Origin: Cupriavidus alkaliphilus
GTDB lineage: Bacteria > Pseudomonadota > Gammaproteobacteria > Burkholderiales > Burkholderiaceae
Reading direction: 5' to 3'
NCBI RefSeq assembly: GCF_900094595.1
Contig: NZ_FMAD01000011.1
Coordinates: forward strand, 1 to 64,000
DNA length: 64,000 nucleotides
Positions 1-8,737 of this stretch are shown here, piece after piece. Each line of letters begins with the position of its first letter. Position 1 is the stretch's first letter. The notes beneath the pieces were generated by a model. The model was given only the letters and a program-made list of their open reading frames with translations, had not been told where the DNA came from and did not search any database. The position numbers and the translations under genes were made by a program.

Positions 1-251
1 TAGGTGGCGGGGGTGGCGATGGCGACCAGCGGCAGCACCACGTCGCACTTGCGGATGTTGTACTCGATCCACTCGCGGTTGATGGTGATGTCGCCTTCGA
101 AGAAATGCATGCGCGGGTGGTCGACGAGGTCGCCGAGGCGGTCCGTGTTCATGTCCATGCCGTAGACCTCCCACGGCGTGGTTTCCAGGATGCGGCGCGT
201 CAGGTGGTGGCCGATGAAGCCGTTGACGCCGAGAATCAGGACCTTTTTCAT
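1..251 (-). CDS. arnA: ArnA decarboxylase domain as a separate gene (partial)
   Basis: This is the N-terminal 83 residues of an NAD-dependent epimerase/dehydratase-type protein; the rest lies beyond the left window edge. It matches the C-terminal half of E. coli ArnA, which oxidatively decarboxylates UDP-glucuronate to UDP-4-keto-arabinose for lipid A modification. The visible part opens with a Rossmann fold carrying GVNGFIGHHL, followed by MDMNTDRL and FFEGDITINREW. The ATG overlaps the stop of the upstream formyltransferase gene by four bases (ATGA), so the two are translationally coupled. In enterobacteria both activities sit in one bifunctional polypeptide; here they are two genes. Confidence 0.9.
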   Translation of the reverse strand, partial: MKKVLILGVNGFIGHHLTRRILETTPWEVYGMDMNTDRLGDLVDHPRMHFFEGDITINREWIEYNIRKCDVVLPLVAIATPAT

Positions 252-1189
252 CGGTTTCCCTCGTTGGACTGTTCGGTATGGAGATGCCGGGCAAGCGCCT
301 GCGGCGTGACGGCCGCGCCGTCCGGTGCCAGGAGCCGCGTGACGATGACCACGCCGCCGTCGCCGCACACGCCGAGGACATGGCCGTCGCGCAGCTGCAG
401 GCCGGTTGCCGTGCCGGCGGGCATCGACGGCACCGCACCAGGCAGCGGCCGGCGCGCCTGCGCCACGATGAAGCGCTGCCCGCCGACTTCGGTGAACGCG
501 CCGGGGTAGGGCGGCGCGACCGCGCGGATCAGGTTGTAGACCTCGGCGGCGGGCCGGTTCCAGTCGATGCGGCCGTCCTCGGGCTTGCGCCCCGAGTAAT
601 AGCTGCCTTCGGTCAGCCGGTTCGGGCGGCGCGGCGTCTGTCCCGCCATCATTGCGGGCAGCGCGCGCCACAGCGTCTGCTCGGCCGCCACGGTGACCTT
701 CTCGAACACTTCGCCGGCAGTATCGTCGGGCAGGATCGGCACGGCGGTCTGGTCGACGATATCGCCTGCGTCCGGCCTGGCTTCCATGGCGTGCAGCGTG
801 GCGCCGGTCTCGGTCTCGCCGTGCAGCACCGCCCAGTTGACCGGCACGCGGCCGCGGTACTTCGGCAGCAGCGAGCCGTGCATGTTGAACGCGCCGCCCG
901 GTGCCAGCGCCAGCACGCCGGCGGGGATCATGGCGCGATAGTAGAACGAGAAGATGACATCCGGGCGTGCGTCGCGCACGGCCTGCGCGATGGCGGGATC
1001 GGCCGGGTCCTCGCCATATAGGAACGGCACACCCAGCTCGGCGGCGGTGTCCGCCACGCGGCGGAACCAGATGTTCTCGTCGGGCCGGTCGCGGTGCGTG
1101 ATCACCAGCGCCACCTCCACGCCCCGCGCATGCAGCACGCGCAGGCAGCGGTCGCCGACATTGTGGTAGGCAAAGACGACGGCGCGCAT
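248..1189 (-). CDS. arnA: UDP-4-amino-4-deoxy-L-arabinose formyltransferase (ArnA N-terminal half)
   Basis: A 313-residue formyltransferase that would transfer a formyl group from 10-formyl-THF to UDP-L-Ara4N in the cytoplasm. The catalytic triad expected for ArnA is visible: N102 and H104 in FNMHGSLLPKYRGR and D140 in ARPDAGDIV, at the same numbers as in the E. coli enzyme. The protein stops after the methionyl-tRNA formyltransferase-like C-terminal domain and lacks the dehydrogenase half, which is the next gene. I chose the ATG at 1189 because it shares one base with the stop of arnC (TGATG) and gives the family N-terminus MRAVVFAYHNVG. An upstream in-frame extension has no family resemblance. 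Confidence 0.93.
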   Translation of the reverse strand: MRAVVFAYHNVGDRCLRVLHARGVEVALVITHRDRPDENIWFRRVADTAAELGVPFLYGEDPADPAIAQAVRDARPDVIFSFYYRAMIPAGVLALAPGGAFNMHGSLLPKYRGRVPVNWAVLHGETETGATLHAMEARPDAGDIVDQTAVPILPDDTAGEVFEKVTVAAEQTLWRALPAMMAGQTPRRPNRLTEGSYYSGRKPEDGRIDWNRPAAEVYNLIRAVAPPYPGAFTEVGGQRFIVAQARRPLPGAVPSMPAGTATGLQLRDGHVLGVCGDGGVVIVTRLLAPDGAAVTPQALARHLHTEQSNEGNR

Positions 1190-2145
1190 CACGGCTCCAC
1201 GGTGCGGGCCGGGTCGGCCTCGAGTATGGCCTTGATGCGGTAGCGCGGGCGGTCGCGCACTTCCTGGTAGATGCGGCCGACGTATTCGCCCAGCAGGCCC
1301 ACGCCGAACAGCAGGATGCCGATCAGGAAGAAGTTCATGGCGAACAGCGTGAACACCCCCTGCACTTCGGAGCCCAGCACAAAGCGCCGCACCAGCAGCA
1401 CCACGAACAGCACCCCCGACAGCAGCGACAGCAAGGTGCCGATGGCCGAGAACCACTGCAGCGGCACGATCGAGAAGCCGGTGACGAGGTCGAAATTCAG
1501 GCGGATCAGCTGGTACAGCGAGTACTTGGATTCCCCCGCGTGGCGCTGCTCGTGGCCAACTTCGATCTCGACCGGATTCGAGGCAAAGGTGTACGCCAGC
1601 GCCGGGATGAAGGTATTGACCTCGCGGCACGCGTTGATGGTGTCGATCACGGTGCGGTCATAGGCGCGCAGCATGCAGCCCTGGTCCGTCATGCGGATCC
1701 TGGTGATGCGCTCGCGCAGCCGGTTCATCGCGCGCGAGGCATAGCGGCGGAACGCGGTGTCGTTGCGCTGGCGCCGGATGGTGCCGACGTAGTCGTGGCC
1801 GGCGCGCATGGTCTGGACCAGGCGCGGGATTTCCTCGGGGGGATTCTGCAGGTCCGCGTCGAGCGTGATCACGATCTTGCCGCGGGTGTGCTCGAAGCCC
1901 GCCAGGATCGCCATGTGCTGGCCGAAGTTGCCATTGAACAGCACCACCCGGGTCACGTCCGGGCGCTTGTGGAACTGCGCCGCCAGCAGCTGCGCGGAGC
2001 GGTCGACGCTGCCGTCGTTGATGAAGATGATCTCGTAGCTTTCGCCGAGGCCATCCAGCGCCGGATAGAGGCGATCGAACAGGGCTTGCAGCCCGTCTTC
2101 TTCGTTGTAGACCGGAATGACGACCGAGACCTGGACCGGGCTCAT
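1189..2145 (-). CDS. arnC: Undecaprenyl-phosphate 4-deoxy-4-formamido-L-arabinose transferase
   Basis: A 318-residue family 2 glycosyltransferase that loads formylated Ara4N onto undecaprenyl phosphate at the inner membrane. The GT-A domain shows VSVVIPVYNEE at the N-terminus, a FINDGS loop and the TLDADLQNPPEE segment. Two hydrophobic helices near residues 230-300 (FSAIGTLLSLLSGVLFVVLL and MNFFLIGILLFGVGLLGEYV) anchor it, as in DPM1/ArnC/GtrB-type enzymes. The ATG at 2145 overlaps the arnB stop as ATGA; an in-frame ATG six codons upstream (2163) is possible. It belongs to the tightly packed arn operon. Confidence 0.93.
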   Translation of the reverse strand: MSPVQVSVVIPVYNEEDGLQALFDRLYPALDGLGESYEIIFINDGSVDRSAQLLAAQFHKRPDVTRVVLFNGNFGQHMAILAGFEHTRGKIVITLDADLQNPPEEIPRLVQTMRAGHDYVGTIRRQRNDTAFRRYASRAMNRLRERITRIRMTDQGCMLRAYDRTVIDTINACREVNTFIPALAYTFASNPVEIEVGHEQRHAGESKYSLYQLIRLNFDLVTGFSIVPLQWFSAIGTLLSLLSGVLFVVLLVRRFVLGSEVQGVFTLFAMNFFLIGILLFGVGLLGEYVGRIYQEVRDRPRYRIKAILEADPARTVEP

Positions 2146-3314
2146 TGGGAAAGACGTTTGCATGTTTCGCTGAGGATTGCGCAGACCCGCTCCACGTCCG
2201 AGGCTTGCATCGCCGGGAACAGCGGCAGCGTGACGATGCCGCGCCCGATGCGCTCGGCGTGCGGCAGCATGCCTTCGCGCCAGCCGAGTGAGCGGTAGTA
2301 AGTGAAAAGATGGACCGGCGGATAGTGCACGCCGGTGCCGATGCCGCGCTCGCGCATGGCTTCCATGAGCTTCTGCCGCGCCTGTGCCGGGCCGCCCTGC
2401 ATGCGCTCGGTCGGCAGCACCACCTGGAACATGTGCCAGTTGGTGGTGGCCGCCTGCGGGTCCAGCGCCTGCGGCAGCTCGATGCCGAGGGCCTGCAGGC
2501 CGCTGTCGGCGGCGCAGCGGAAGTAGGTGTCGGCCAGTTCGGCGCGGCGCGCGGTGATGGCGTCGAGCCGCTCCAGCTGGGCCAGGCCGACCGCGGCGTT
2601 GACATCGGTCAGGTTGAACTTGCCGCCCGGCTCCTCGACATCCATGCCGTCCAGGCCGGAGCGGATCACGCCCTGCAGCCGCAGGCGCTCGGCGCGCACG
2701 GCTTCCTCGGGCGTGTTCATCACCAGGCAGCCGCCTTCGATGGTGGTGATGTTCTTGTTGGCCTGGAAGCTGAAGCTGACCAGGTCGCCGAAGGCGCCGA
2801 TGCGCTCGCCGCGCCAGCGCGAGTCGATCGCCTGGGCCGCGTCTTCGATCACGCGCAGCCCGTGCCTGGCGGCGATCGCGTACAGCCGTTCCATGTCGAC
2901 CGGCAGGCCGGACAGGTAGACCGGCATGATGGCGCGCGTGCGCGGCGTGATGGCGGCCTCGACCGCGTCGAGGTCCAGGTTGCGCGTGCGCGGGTCGATG
3001 TCGACGAACACCGGCTTCGCCCCCACGGCCACCACCACGTTGGCGGTGGCGACCCACGTGATCGGCGTGGTGATGACTTCATCGCCGGGGCCGATATCGG
3101 CGATGCGCAGTGCGATCTCCATGGTCGCCGAGCCGTTGGCGAAGGTGCGCACCGGGCGCCCGCCAAACAGGTCGGACAGCGCGGCCTCGAAGGCCTGCAT
3201 CTTCGGTCCGGAGGTGATCCAGCCCGAGGCCAGCACCTTGCCGACTTCGGCAATGGCGGCGGCGTCGATCTCGGGCCGCACAAACGGCAGGAAGGCGGGA
3301 GCGGAGGCGGTCAT
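2142..3314 (-). CDS. arnB: UDP-4-amino-4-deoxy-L-arabinose aminotransferase
   Basis: A 390-residue DegT/DnrJ/EryC1-family PLP enzyme that converts UDP-4-keto-arabinose to UDP-L-Ara4N. Visible features are the cofactor-binding EDAAQA at residues 157-162, the Schiff-base lysine K187 in SFSFQANKNITTIEGG, and the family N-terminal stretch GWITSGPKMQAFE. Length is typical for ArnB. The gene overlaps arnC by four bases and follows the SMR-type gene after 52 bp. Its substrate assignment relies on the flanking arn genes, since many sugar aminotransferases share this fold. Confidence 0.92.
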   Translation of the reverse strand: MTASAPAFLPFVRPEIDAAAIAEVGKVLASGWITSGPKMQAFEAALSDLFGGRPVRTFANGSATMEIALRIADIGPGDEVITTPITWVATANVVVAVGAKPVFVDIDPRTRNLDLDAVEAAITPRTRAIMPVYLSGLPVDMERLYAIAARHGLRVIEDAAQAIDSRWRGERIGAFGDLVSFSFQANKNITTIEGGCLVMNTPEEAVRAERLRLQGVIRSGLDGMDVEEPGGKFNLTDVNAAVGLAQLERLDAITARRAELADTYFRCAADSGLQALGIELPQALDPQAATTNWHMFQVVLPTERMQGGPAQARQKLMEAMRERGIGTGVHYPPVHLFTYYRSLGWREGMLPHAERIGRGIVTLPLFPAMQASDVERVCAILSETCKRLSQ

Positions 3315-3366
3315 GGCAGGCGAAGGAGGCAGCGGCGGTCAGGCCAGGCGAAGGCGCGGACAGCCT

Positions 3367-3738
3367 TCAGGAGCGGGCGATCAGGAAGACGCCCGCCAGT
3401 ATCAGCAGGATGCCGGCCACGCGCAAGGGCCCGATGATCTCGCCGAACAGCCACCAGGCCGCGAGCGCATTGACCACGTAGCCCAGCGACAGCATCGGAT
3501 AGGCGATCGACACATCGACGCGCGACAGGCCCACGATCCAGACCCCTACGCTGACCACGTACAGCGTAAGCCCGGCCAGCACCGGCCATTGCGTCAGCAC
3601 GCGCAGCGCCGTCACCAGCAGCGTGCCGCGATCCAGCGTGATCGCGCCGACGGCGTTGACGCCGGCCTTGAGCAGCAGCTGCGCCGCCGCATTGAGCAGC
3701 ACGCCGGTCAGGATGAAAGCAAAAGTGGAAAGCGTCAT
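3367..3738 (-). CDS. SMR-type small membrane protein of the arn operon (ArnE/EmrE-like)
   Basis: A 123-residue protein with about four predicted transmembrane helices of the EamA/SMR type. The N-terminus runs FILTGVLLNAAAQLLLKAGV, and the last helices contain IAYPMLSLGYVVNALAAWW and VAGILLILAGVFLIA. In the arn pathway ArnE and ArnF together flip undecaprenyl-phosphate-Ara4N across the inner membrane. Here a single SMR gene lies between arnT and arnB, so it may act as a homodimer or have a partner elsewhere. The start follows arnT by 18 bp. It could be annotated arnE; I leave the symbol empty because ArnE and ArnF cannot be told apart by eye. Confidence 0.82.
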   Translation of the reverse strand: MTLSTFAFILTGVLLNAAAQLLLKAGVNAVGAITLDRGTLLVTALRVLTQWPVLAGLTLYVVSVGVWIVGLSRVDVSIAYPMLSLGYVVNALAAWWLFGEIIGPLRVAGILLILAGVFLIARS

Positions 3739-3756
3739 GGCAAGGCGGTTGGCGGA

Positions 3757-5490
3757 TTACGGTGCTTGCGTCTGTGCTGGCTGTCCGGGCAGCGCGAAAT
3801 TGGCCACGGCCACGCGCCGGCGATCGCCGGCGATCTTGTGCATCGGCACGCCGCGCGCGGCCAGCGCGGCGTAGGTCTGCGGCGCCATGATCGCCACCGC
3901 GCGCTGGCCGTCCTGCCAGCGCGCAATGAACTGGTCGACGCTCGGGATCCACTTCTGCGGTTCCTGCCTGATGCCGAATTCAAGTTCGTCCGGATGCTCG
4001 ACCAGGATCGTGCTGCGGCGCAGGTAAAACGGCAGCGTGTGGTCCAGCAGCCGCACGCTGTACAGCGGCATGTCGGGCGCCAGCACGGCGCTGATCGCGG
4101 GCGCCAGGTCCGCGCCGGAGCTGGGCCGGCCCATCACTTCGTGGGCGCGCAGTCCGACCGTGGCGCAGACGAACATGGCCAGCGCATAGGCCACCACGCT
4201 GGGGAATACGCCGCGCGTGCGCAGCAGCCTGCGAGCCAGCAGCGCGCCGCCCAGCATCACGGCAAAGGCAACCGCGAGCCATGCGGCGAACTCACGATAC
4301 ACCGCGTTGGGCGTGCCCGGTTTTTCCATCATGCCGACGAACGGGATCGCGAGCAGCCCGATCACGCCGAGCGCAACCATGGCATTGACCTGCCAGCGCC
4401 ACGCGCGTTCCGTGGTGGTTTCCAAAGCTACGCCGGCAAGCAAGGCCAACGCCGGGAAGATCGGCACGATATAGCCCGGCAGCTTGGAGCCGGACAGGCT
4501 GAAGAAAACGAAGATCGCCGCCGCCCACAGCCCGGCCAGCAGCGCCGGCTGGAACGGGCGCGGCGCATTGCCGCGCGCCACTCCGGCGCGTTCCCGCACC
4601 GCCTGCCACATCTGCGGCACCAGGCCCAGCCACGGCAGGAAGCCGGCCAGCAGCAGCGGCACGAAGAACCAGAGCGCGCCCTCGCGGTGATGCACATTGG
4701 AGGTGTAGCGCTGCCAGTGCTCGTGGATAAAGAAGAAGCGCAGGAACTCCGGGTTGCGTTCGGAGACCAGCCAGAACCATGGCACCGTGACCGCCAGCAG
4801 CACCGCGATGCCGGCCAGCAGATGCAGGCGGCCCCACAGCTTCCAGTCGCGCGTCGCCAGCGTGTAGACCACCAGCACCAGCCCGGGCAAGGCCAGGCCG
4901 ACCAGCCCCTTGACCAGCACCGCCACCCCCATTGCGGCCCAGCACGCCAGCATCCAGTTGCGCCGCACGGCCGGCGTGGCCGCGGGATGCTGGGCCAGCA
5001 GCATGCAGGCGAGCACGCACGCCATGGCCCCGGACAGCGTCATGTCGAGCGAATTGAAGTGCCCGGCGACATTCCACATCGGCGTCGACACCAGCACCAG
5101 GCCGGTCAGCATCGCCACGCGGCGGCCGTACCAGCGGGCCGCGGCCAGCATCGACACGCCGATGCCCAGCATGCCGGACAACGCCACGCACAGGCGCGCC
5201 TGCCAGTCGCCCACGCCGAACAGGGTGTAGGCCAGCGCCGTCACCCACATGTGGAAGGGCGGTTTCTCGAAATACTTGAGTTCGTGGTAGCGGATCGTGA
5301 CCCAGTCGCCGGTGGCGACCATCTCGCGGGCAATCTCGGCGTAGCGGCCTTCATCGGAGCGCAGCAGGTGGCGCATGTCCAGGGTACCGAACCAGACCAG
5401 CAGGATCAGCAGGCCAACCAGCATGACGGTACTTGCGGTGGCTCCGATGGACGGCGCGGCGACAACCCGCGAGGTCGATGAACTACGCAT
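3757..5490 (-). CDS. arnT: 4-amino-4-deoxy-L-arabinose lipid A transferase (ArnT, GT39/GT83)
   Basis: A 577-residue polytopic glycosyltransferase that transfers Ara4N from undecaprenyl phosphate to lipid A on the periplasmic side, giving resistance to cationic peptides. After the first helix comes the acidic loop LLRSDEGRYAEIAREMVATG, the catalytic periplasmic loop of the PMT/ArnT superfamily, then KYFEKPPFHMW. About twelve hydrophobic segments follow, then a soluble C-terminal part. The ATG at 5490 is preceded by AGGAG at good spacing. A longer in-frame reading to 5763 has arginine-rich non-family sequence and is rejected. This appears to be the first gene of the operon. Confidence 0.9.
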   Translation of the reverse strand: MRSSSTSRVVAAPSIGATASTVMLVGLLILLVWFGTLDMRHLLRSDEGRYAEIAREMVATGDWVTIRYHELKYFEKPPFHMWVTALAYTLFGVGDWQARLCVALSGMLGIGVSMLAAARWYGRRVAMLTGLVLVSTPMWNVAGHFNSLDMTLSGAMACVLACMLLAQHPAATPAVRRNWMLACWAAMGVAVLVKGLVGLALPGLVLVVYTLATRDWKLWGRLHLLAGIAVLLAVTVPWFWLVSERNPEFLRFFFIHEHWQRYTSNVHHREGALWFFVPLLLAGFLPWLGLVPQMWQAVRERAGVARGNAPRPFQPALLAGLWAAAIFVFFSLSGSKLPGYIVPIFPALALLAGVALETTTERAWRWQVNAMVALGVIGLLAIPFVGMMEKPGTPNAVYREFAAWLAVAFAVMLGGALLARRLLRTRGVFPSVVAYALAMFVCATVGLRAHEVMGRPSSGADLAPAISAVLAPDMPLYSVRLLDHTLPFYLRRSTILVEHPDELEFGIRQEPQKWIPSVDQFIARWQDGQRAVAIMAPQTYAALAARGVPMHKIAGDRRRVAVANFALPGQPAQTQAP

Positions 5491-5934
5491 GGATCTCCTG
5501 GAAAAGCGCGGCGGACGAGGTCTCGGGCGTCGCGCGGCGATGGGCAAGCCATCACAACGCTGAGCCGGGCCTGGCGGTGGACACCTGACCGGAATGTCCG
5601 CGCGGGCGCGCCGCAGGCACGCCATGGCCGCCAGGCGCCCGGAACGCCACAACCGCTGGAATACGCGAGGCGCGCAATGGTAGCACGGCGGCCAAGTCAC
5701 TCCGGACGGATCCCGGGAGTGGCGGGAGGGCCAGTTGCGCGACAAATGAGGTGTATAAAGCATATGTGGCCGGGTGAGCCCGTGAAGGAGCCCGGCATCA
5801 TCGTCGGCATGCCTGTTAGACCGACGACGGCGTGAAATGACCGGTTACATGCGCAACAAAAACGCCATAATTCTGATGGGATGCCGTCAGATATCGGCGG
5901 AACCGTGGGCGGGACAATTTAGACGGGGATCGAT
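5491..5934. other. Divergent intergenic region upstream of arnT
   Basis: These 444 bp separate arnT (minus) from the secreted hypothetical gene (plus) and must hold both promoters. I see no convincing gene. The only clear structure is an inverted repeat with seven-base arms, TCGTCGG at 5801-5807 and CCGACGA at 5821-5827, separated by 13 bases. No PmrA-type direct repeat (CTTAAT twice) was found by eye. Confidence 0.5.
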
Positions 5935-6846
5935 GTGAACACAGAGGTTCAGCAAATCCGGCAGGCCGGCCTGGTGGCGTGCGCGGCGGCGTTGGGGGCG
6001 CTATTTGTGTCGCTGCTGGCGCAACCCGCCGGCGCCCAGGGCATGGCGGTGCTGCCCGGCACCGGCGGCATCGCCCAGGCGGCGGCCAGCCAGGCGCAGG
6101 CCGCCGCCGCGGCGGTGCTGTGCAATGCGCCGTGGTTCCGCTCCGGATCCCATGTGCAGATGGAAGGCGACGGCGTGATGCCGATGTCGATCCGCATGAC
6201 CCTGCGCGACGTGCAGCGCAGCCCGACCGGGTGCCGCGCCCAGCTCGAGGTCAATTCCAAGTCGGCGCTGTCCGCGCTGATGGGGCCGCCGGTGATCACC
6301 AACCAGGTCCACGAGGTGGTGATCGAACGCAGTGCGCCCGAGGCGCAGACCAGCATCGAAAGCCAGCATGCGGTCATCAACGCGCGCGCGCGCTATGCCC
6401 GCATGTATGGCGAGGCAGCGTTCCGCGGCAAGGGGGTGTTCAACTACGCCGGCCTGGACCTGCGCGAAGGCACCACGCTGGAGGGCGAAGTGTTCCGCTC
6501 CAGCGTCTCGCTGAAGGTCTATCCGCTGGGCTCCGATGAAGCGGTCAGCACCATGGACGCGCAGCGTGCCACCATCCATATCGGCTCGCGCCACGTGGGC
6601 AGGCTGCAGATGATCGACACCCTGATGGGGCGCAAGGAATGCCACCCGATTTCCTACGACAAGCGCACCTCGCTGGGGCCGCTGATGATCGGTGGCGAAC
6701 TGGTGCAGGTCGAGCCCACCGTGATGCACGTCACCGACTGGTACTGCCCGGCCGAGGCTTTCGTGCTGCGCACCGAGGTGCGCCAGGACGACAAGGTGCA
6801 GCGCGTCGATGTCACCGCGCTGGAGCGCGATACGCAGGCGCCGTAG
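5935..6846 (+). CDS. Secreted hypothetical protein
   Basis: A 303-residue protein that I do not recognise. It begins with a GTG start preceded by a GGGG-type ribosome site. A signal peptide is likely: hydrophobic core LVACAAALGALFVSLLAQ ending PAGAQG near residue 35. The mature part has few cysteines (NAPWFRSG preceded by C, then one each in the middle and near the C-terminus, WYCPAE), and polar beta-rich sequence. No enzymatic motif is visible. It is monocistronic and followed directly by a strong terminator. Periplasmic location is inferred from the signal peptide only. Confidence 0.7.
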   Translation: MNTEVQQIRQAGLVACAAALGALFVSLLAQPAGAQGMAVLPGTGGIAQAAASQAQAAAAAVLCNAPWFRSGSHVQMEGDGVMPMSIRMTLRDVQRSPTGCRAQLEVNSKSALSALMGPPVITNQVHEVVIERSAPEAQTSIESQHAVINARARYARMYGEAAFRGKGVFNYAGLDLREGTTLEGEVFRSSVSLKVYPLGSDEAVSTMDAQRATIHIGSRHVGRLQMIDTLMGRKECHPISYDKRTSLGPLMIGGELVQVEPTVMHVTDWYCPAEAFVLRTEVRQDDKVQRVDVTALERDTQAP

Positions 6847-6882
6847 CCGGCGCCATGGCCTCCTCGCCCGCGAGGGCGCAAA

Positions 6883-6904
6883 AAAACCCGCCGCGGCGGG
6901 TTTT
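6883..6904. terminator. Bidirectional rho-independent terminator
   Basis: A perfect 22-bp inverted repeat with an AAAACCCGCCG arm meeting CGGCGGGTTTT, flanked by A-rich sequence on the left and TTTTCTT on the right. It lies between convergent genes ending at 6846 (plus) and 6929 (minus) and can serve both. Confidence 0.85.
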
Positions 6905-6928
6905 CTTGTATCAGGCGGCAGCCGTGGT

Positions 6929-7252
6929 TCAGCTGGCAGCCGCAGCGGGGGTGGCTTTCTTCTTGCTGCTCTTGTCGTTCTTTTTCTTGGTGCCTTGCTT
7001 GGCCGGCTTCTTGTCGGCGGCCGGAGCGGCAGGGTCGGCCAGGTCGGTGCGGGTGCTCTTGTTGGCGCCCTGGCTGTACGGATCGAACTTGTCGCCGGCC
7101 TTGGCGCCCTGGCTGTACGGGTCGAACTTCTCGCCCGACTTGGCACCCTGCGAATACGGATCGAACTGCTGCTTGCCGCCGGTTTGTGCCTGCACGGCCA
7201 GCGAAGCGGCGCCAAGGCAGAGTGCGATCGCGGTCGCGACGAACTTGTTCAT
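6929..7252 (-). CDS. Small exported protein with three FDPYSQGAK repeats
   Basis: A 107-residue protein of unknown function. A signal peptide covers about residues 1-23 (MNKFVATAIALCLGAASLAVQAQ). The mature region contains three tandem copies of a 13-residue unit starting at F30, F43 and F56 (FDPYSQGAK with a linker such as SGEK), then a lysine/alanine-rich tail with KKKNDKSSKKK. The start is supported by AGGAGA upstream; a longer in-frame reading to 7435 has no ribosome site and no coherent sequence. The basic tail and repeats suggest binding to an anionic partner in the envelope, but that is speculation. Confidence 0.8.
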   Translation of the reverse strand: MNKFVATAIALCLGAASLAVQAQTGGKQQFDPYSQGAKSGEKFDPYSQGAKAGDKFDPYSQGANKSTRTDLADPAAPAADKKPAKQGTKKKNDKSSKKKATPAAAAS

Positions 7253-7438
7253 GGTTTCTCCTGAGATATGCCGCCGTCGGGCGGTCGTGTCTATGGCCTG
7301 CCCTGCAAAGGGATGGCTCGGGCCAGTGTCGCCAACATCATTCACGACTGTCAACTTGGGGCTTGCCCGGCACGGCAACCTCATGGAAACCCTGAATTGC
7401 GGCACCAGCGCGATTGCGCATGGCGCCGCCGGCACGCC

Positions 7439-8377
7439 TTATTCGGTGACCGCGTCGGACGGATGCTTCCAGGCCGCGCGCACCTCGCCCGAAGGCGCCA
7501 GCGCCAGGTTGATGCCGCGGCTGCCGATGGGCTGCTGGAACCAGCGTTGCTGCAGCGCCTTGACCTCGGGGCCGGCGAAGGTGGTGGCGAGGGTCTGGTC
7601 GACCAGGCGCTTCCATTCCGGATCGGCCTTGGACAGCATCAGCGCGTTTTGCTCCACGGACAGCGCCGGACCCACGATGACGTATTGCGAAGGATCCTTG
7701 GCGCGCGCGCGCAGGCCGGCCAGCAGCACGTCGTCCATCACGAAGGCCTGGGCCCGGCCCGATTCCAGCAGCAGGAACGATTCGCCGTGGTCCTTGGCGT
7801 AGACGTCGTGATAGCCGTACTGGCCCTTGAAGCGGCGCACGTGGCGGTCGCCGGTCGAGCCCGCGCTGGTGACCACGGTCTTTCCGCGCAGGTCGCCGAA
7901 CGAGCGGATGCCCGAGTCGGCGCGCACCAGCATGCGCACCGTCGACACATAGTGCGAGACGCTGAACGCAACCTGCTTCTGGCGCTCGAGCGAATTGGTG
8001 TTGGGGGCGCAATCGAGGTCGACCAGCCCGTTCACCACTGCCGGGATGCGGTTCTGCGGCGTCAGCGGCATCCAGCGCACCTTCAGGTCCTTCAGGCCGA
8101 GCTTCTGGCGCGCCGCCTCGGCCGCGCGCAGGCACAGGTCGACGGCATAGCCGGCCGGCTGGCCCTTGTCGTCGGCAAACGAGAACGGCAGCGCGGATTC
8201 GCGGTAGCCCAGCACGATGGTGCCCGAGTCGCGGATCTTGTCGAGCACCGGGCTCTGGGCGCGTGCCGCGGCCGGGGCCAGCATGGCGGCGGCGCCGGCG
8301 GCGAGCAGGATTGCCGCGAGCGGGCGGCGGGCGCGGGAAAGGCGGGCGGTCAGGGCAGACAAGGCGAAGGCGGTCAT
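7439..8377 (-). CDS. Periplasmic amino-acid-type ABC substrate-binding protein
   Basis: A 312-residue family 3 extracellular solute-binding protein, resembling the glutamate/aspartate receptor GltI. A signal peptide ends near AARAQS (residue 42). The fold starts with LDKIRDSGTIVLGYRESALPFSF and has the ligand-binding stretches GYAVDLC, VDLDCAPNTNSLERQKQVAFS and KTVVTSAGSTGDRHV. No permease or ATPase gene is adjacent, so it is an orphan receptor that must use components encoded elsewhere. The glutamate/aspartate specificity is a guess from general resemblance. Confidence 0.85.
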   Translation of the reverse strand: MTAFALSALTARLSRARRPLAAILLAAGAAAMLAPAAARAQSPVLDKIRDSGTIVLGYRESALPFSFADDKGQPAGYAVDLCLRAAEAARQKLGLKDLKVRWMPLTPQNRIPAVVNGLVDLDCAPNTNSLERQKQVAFSVSHYVSTVRMLVRADSGIRSFGDLRGKTVVTSAGSTGDRHVRRFKGQYGYHDVYAKDHGESFLLLESGRAQAFVMDDVLLAGLRARAKDPSQYVIVGPALSVEQNALMLSKADPEWKRLVDQTLATTFAGPEVKALQQRWFQQPIGSRGINLALAPSGEVRAAWKHPSDAVTE

Positions 8378-8737
8378 GCGGGGAGAAACTGGAAAGCAGC
8401 CGGCAATCCGGCGAAGACGCTAGGGTATACCCCCAGCCTGCGTGCGGCGAAGGACATTGTCGTCATAAGCAAATTCCCAGGTACGACTCGTTTCCCCGCA
8501 TCGGTTGCATTGGTGAAACGCCAAACGGATGAGGTTCCCCGACCATTGGAAGCGCCGGTTGCGCCATCCGGACGATGGGCGCCAACGACCGCCTCACCTA
8601 CGCTTGCAAAAAACGACATGGCAACGGGACGGGAGGCACGATGGCAGCAAGCAATCGCGGGCGCATGACGGTGGCCGCAGGTGCCATCGGCCGGCAGCGG
8701 CCTGGTCCACCGTCGCGCTAACACCGGGACCTGTGCC
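8378..8737. other. Intergenic region upstream of the type I secretion operon
   Basis: These 360 bp separate the minus-strand binding protein from the plus-strand exporter gene and must contain both promoters. I find no gene, strong palindrome or convincing promoter hexamers here. An in-frame GTG at 8681 could extend the exporter by 19 residues. Confidence 0.4.

Noticed and set aside
2926..5481. An 851-codon open frame on the plus strand
   Set aside because: It is antisense to arnT, the SMR gene and part of arnB, which have clear motifs. Its sequence is low-complexity Arg/Gln/His.
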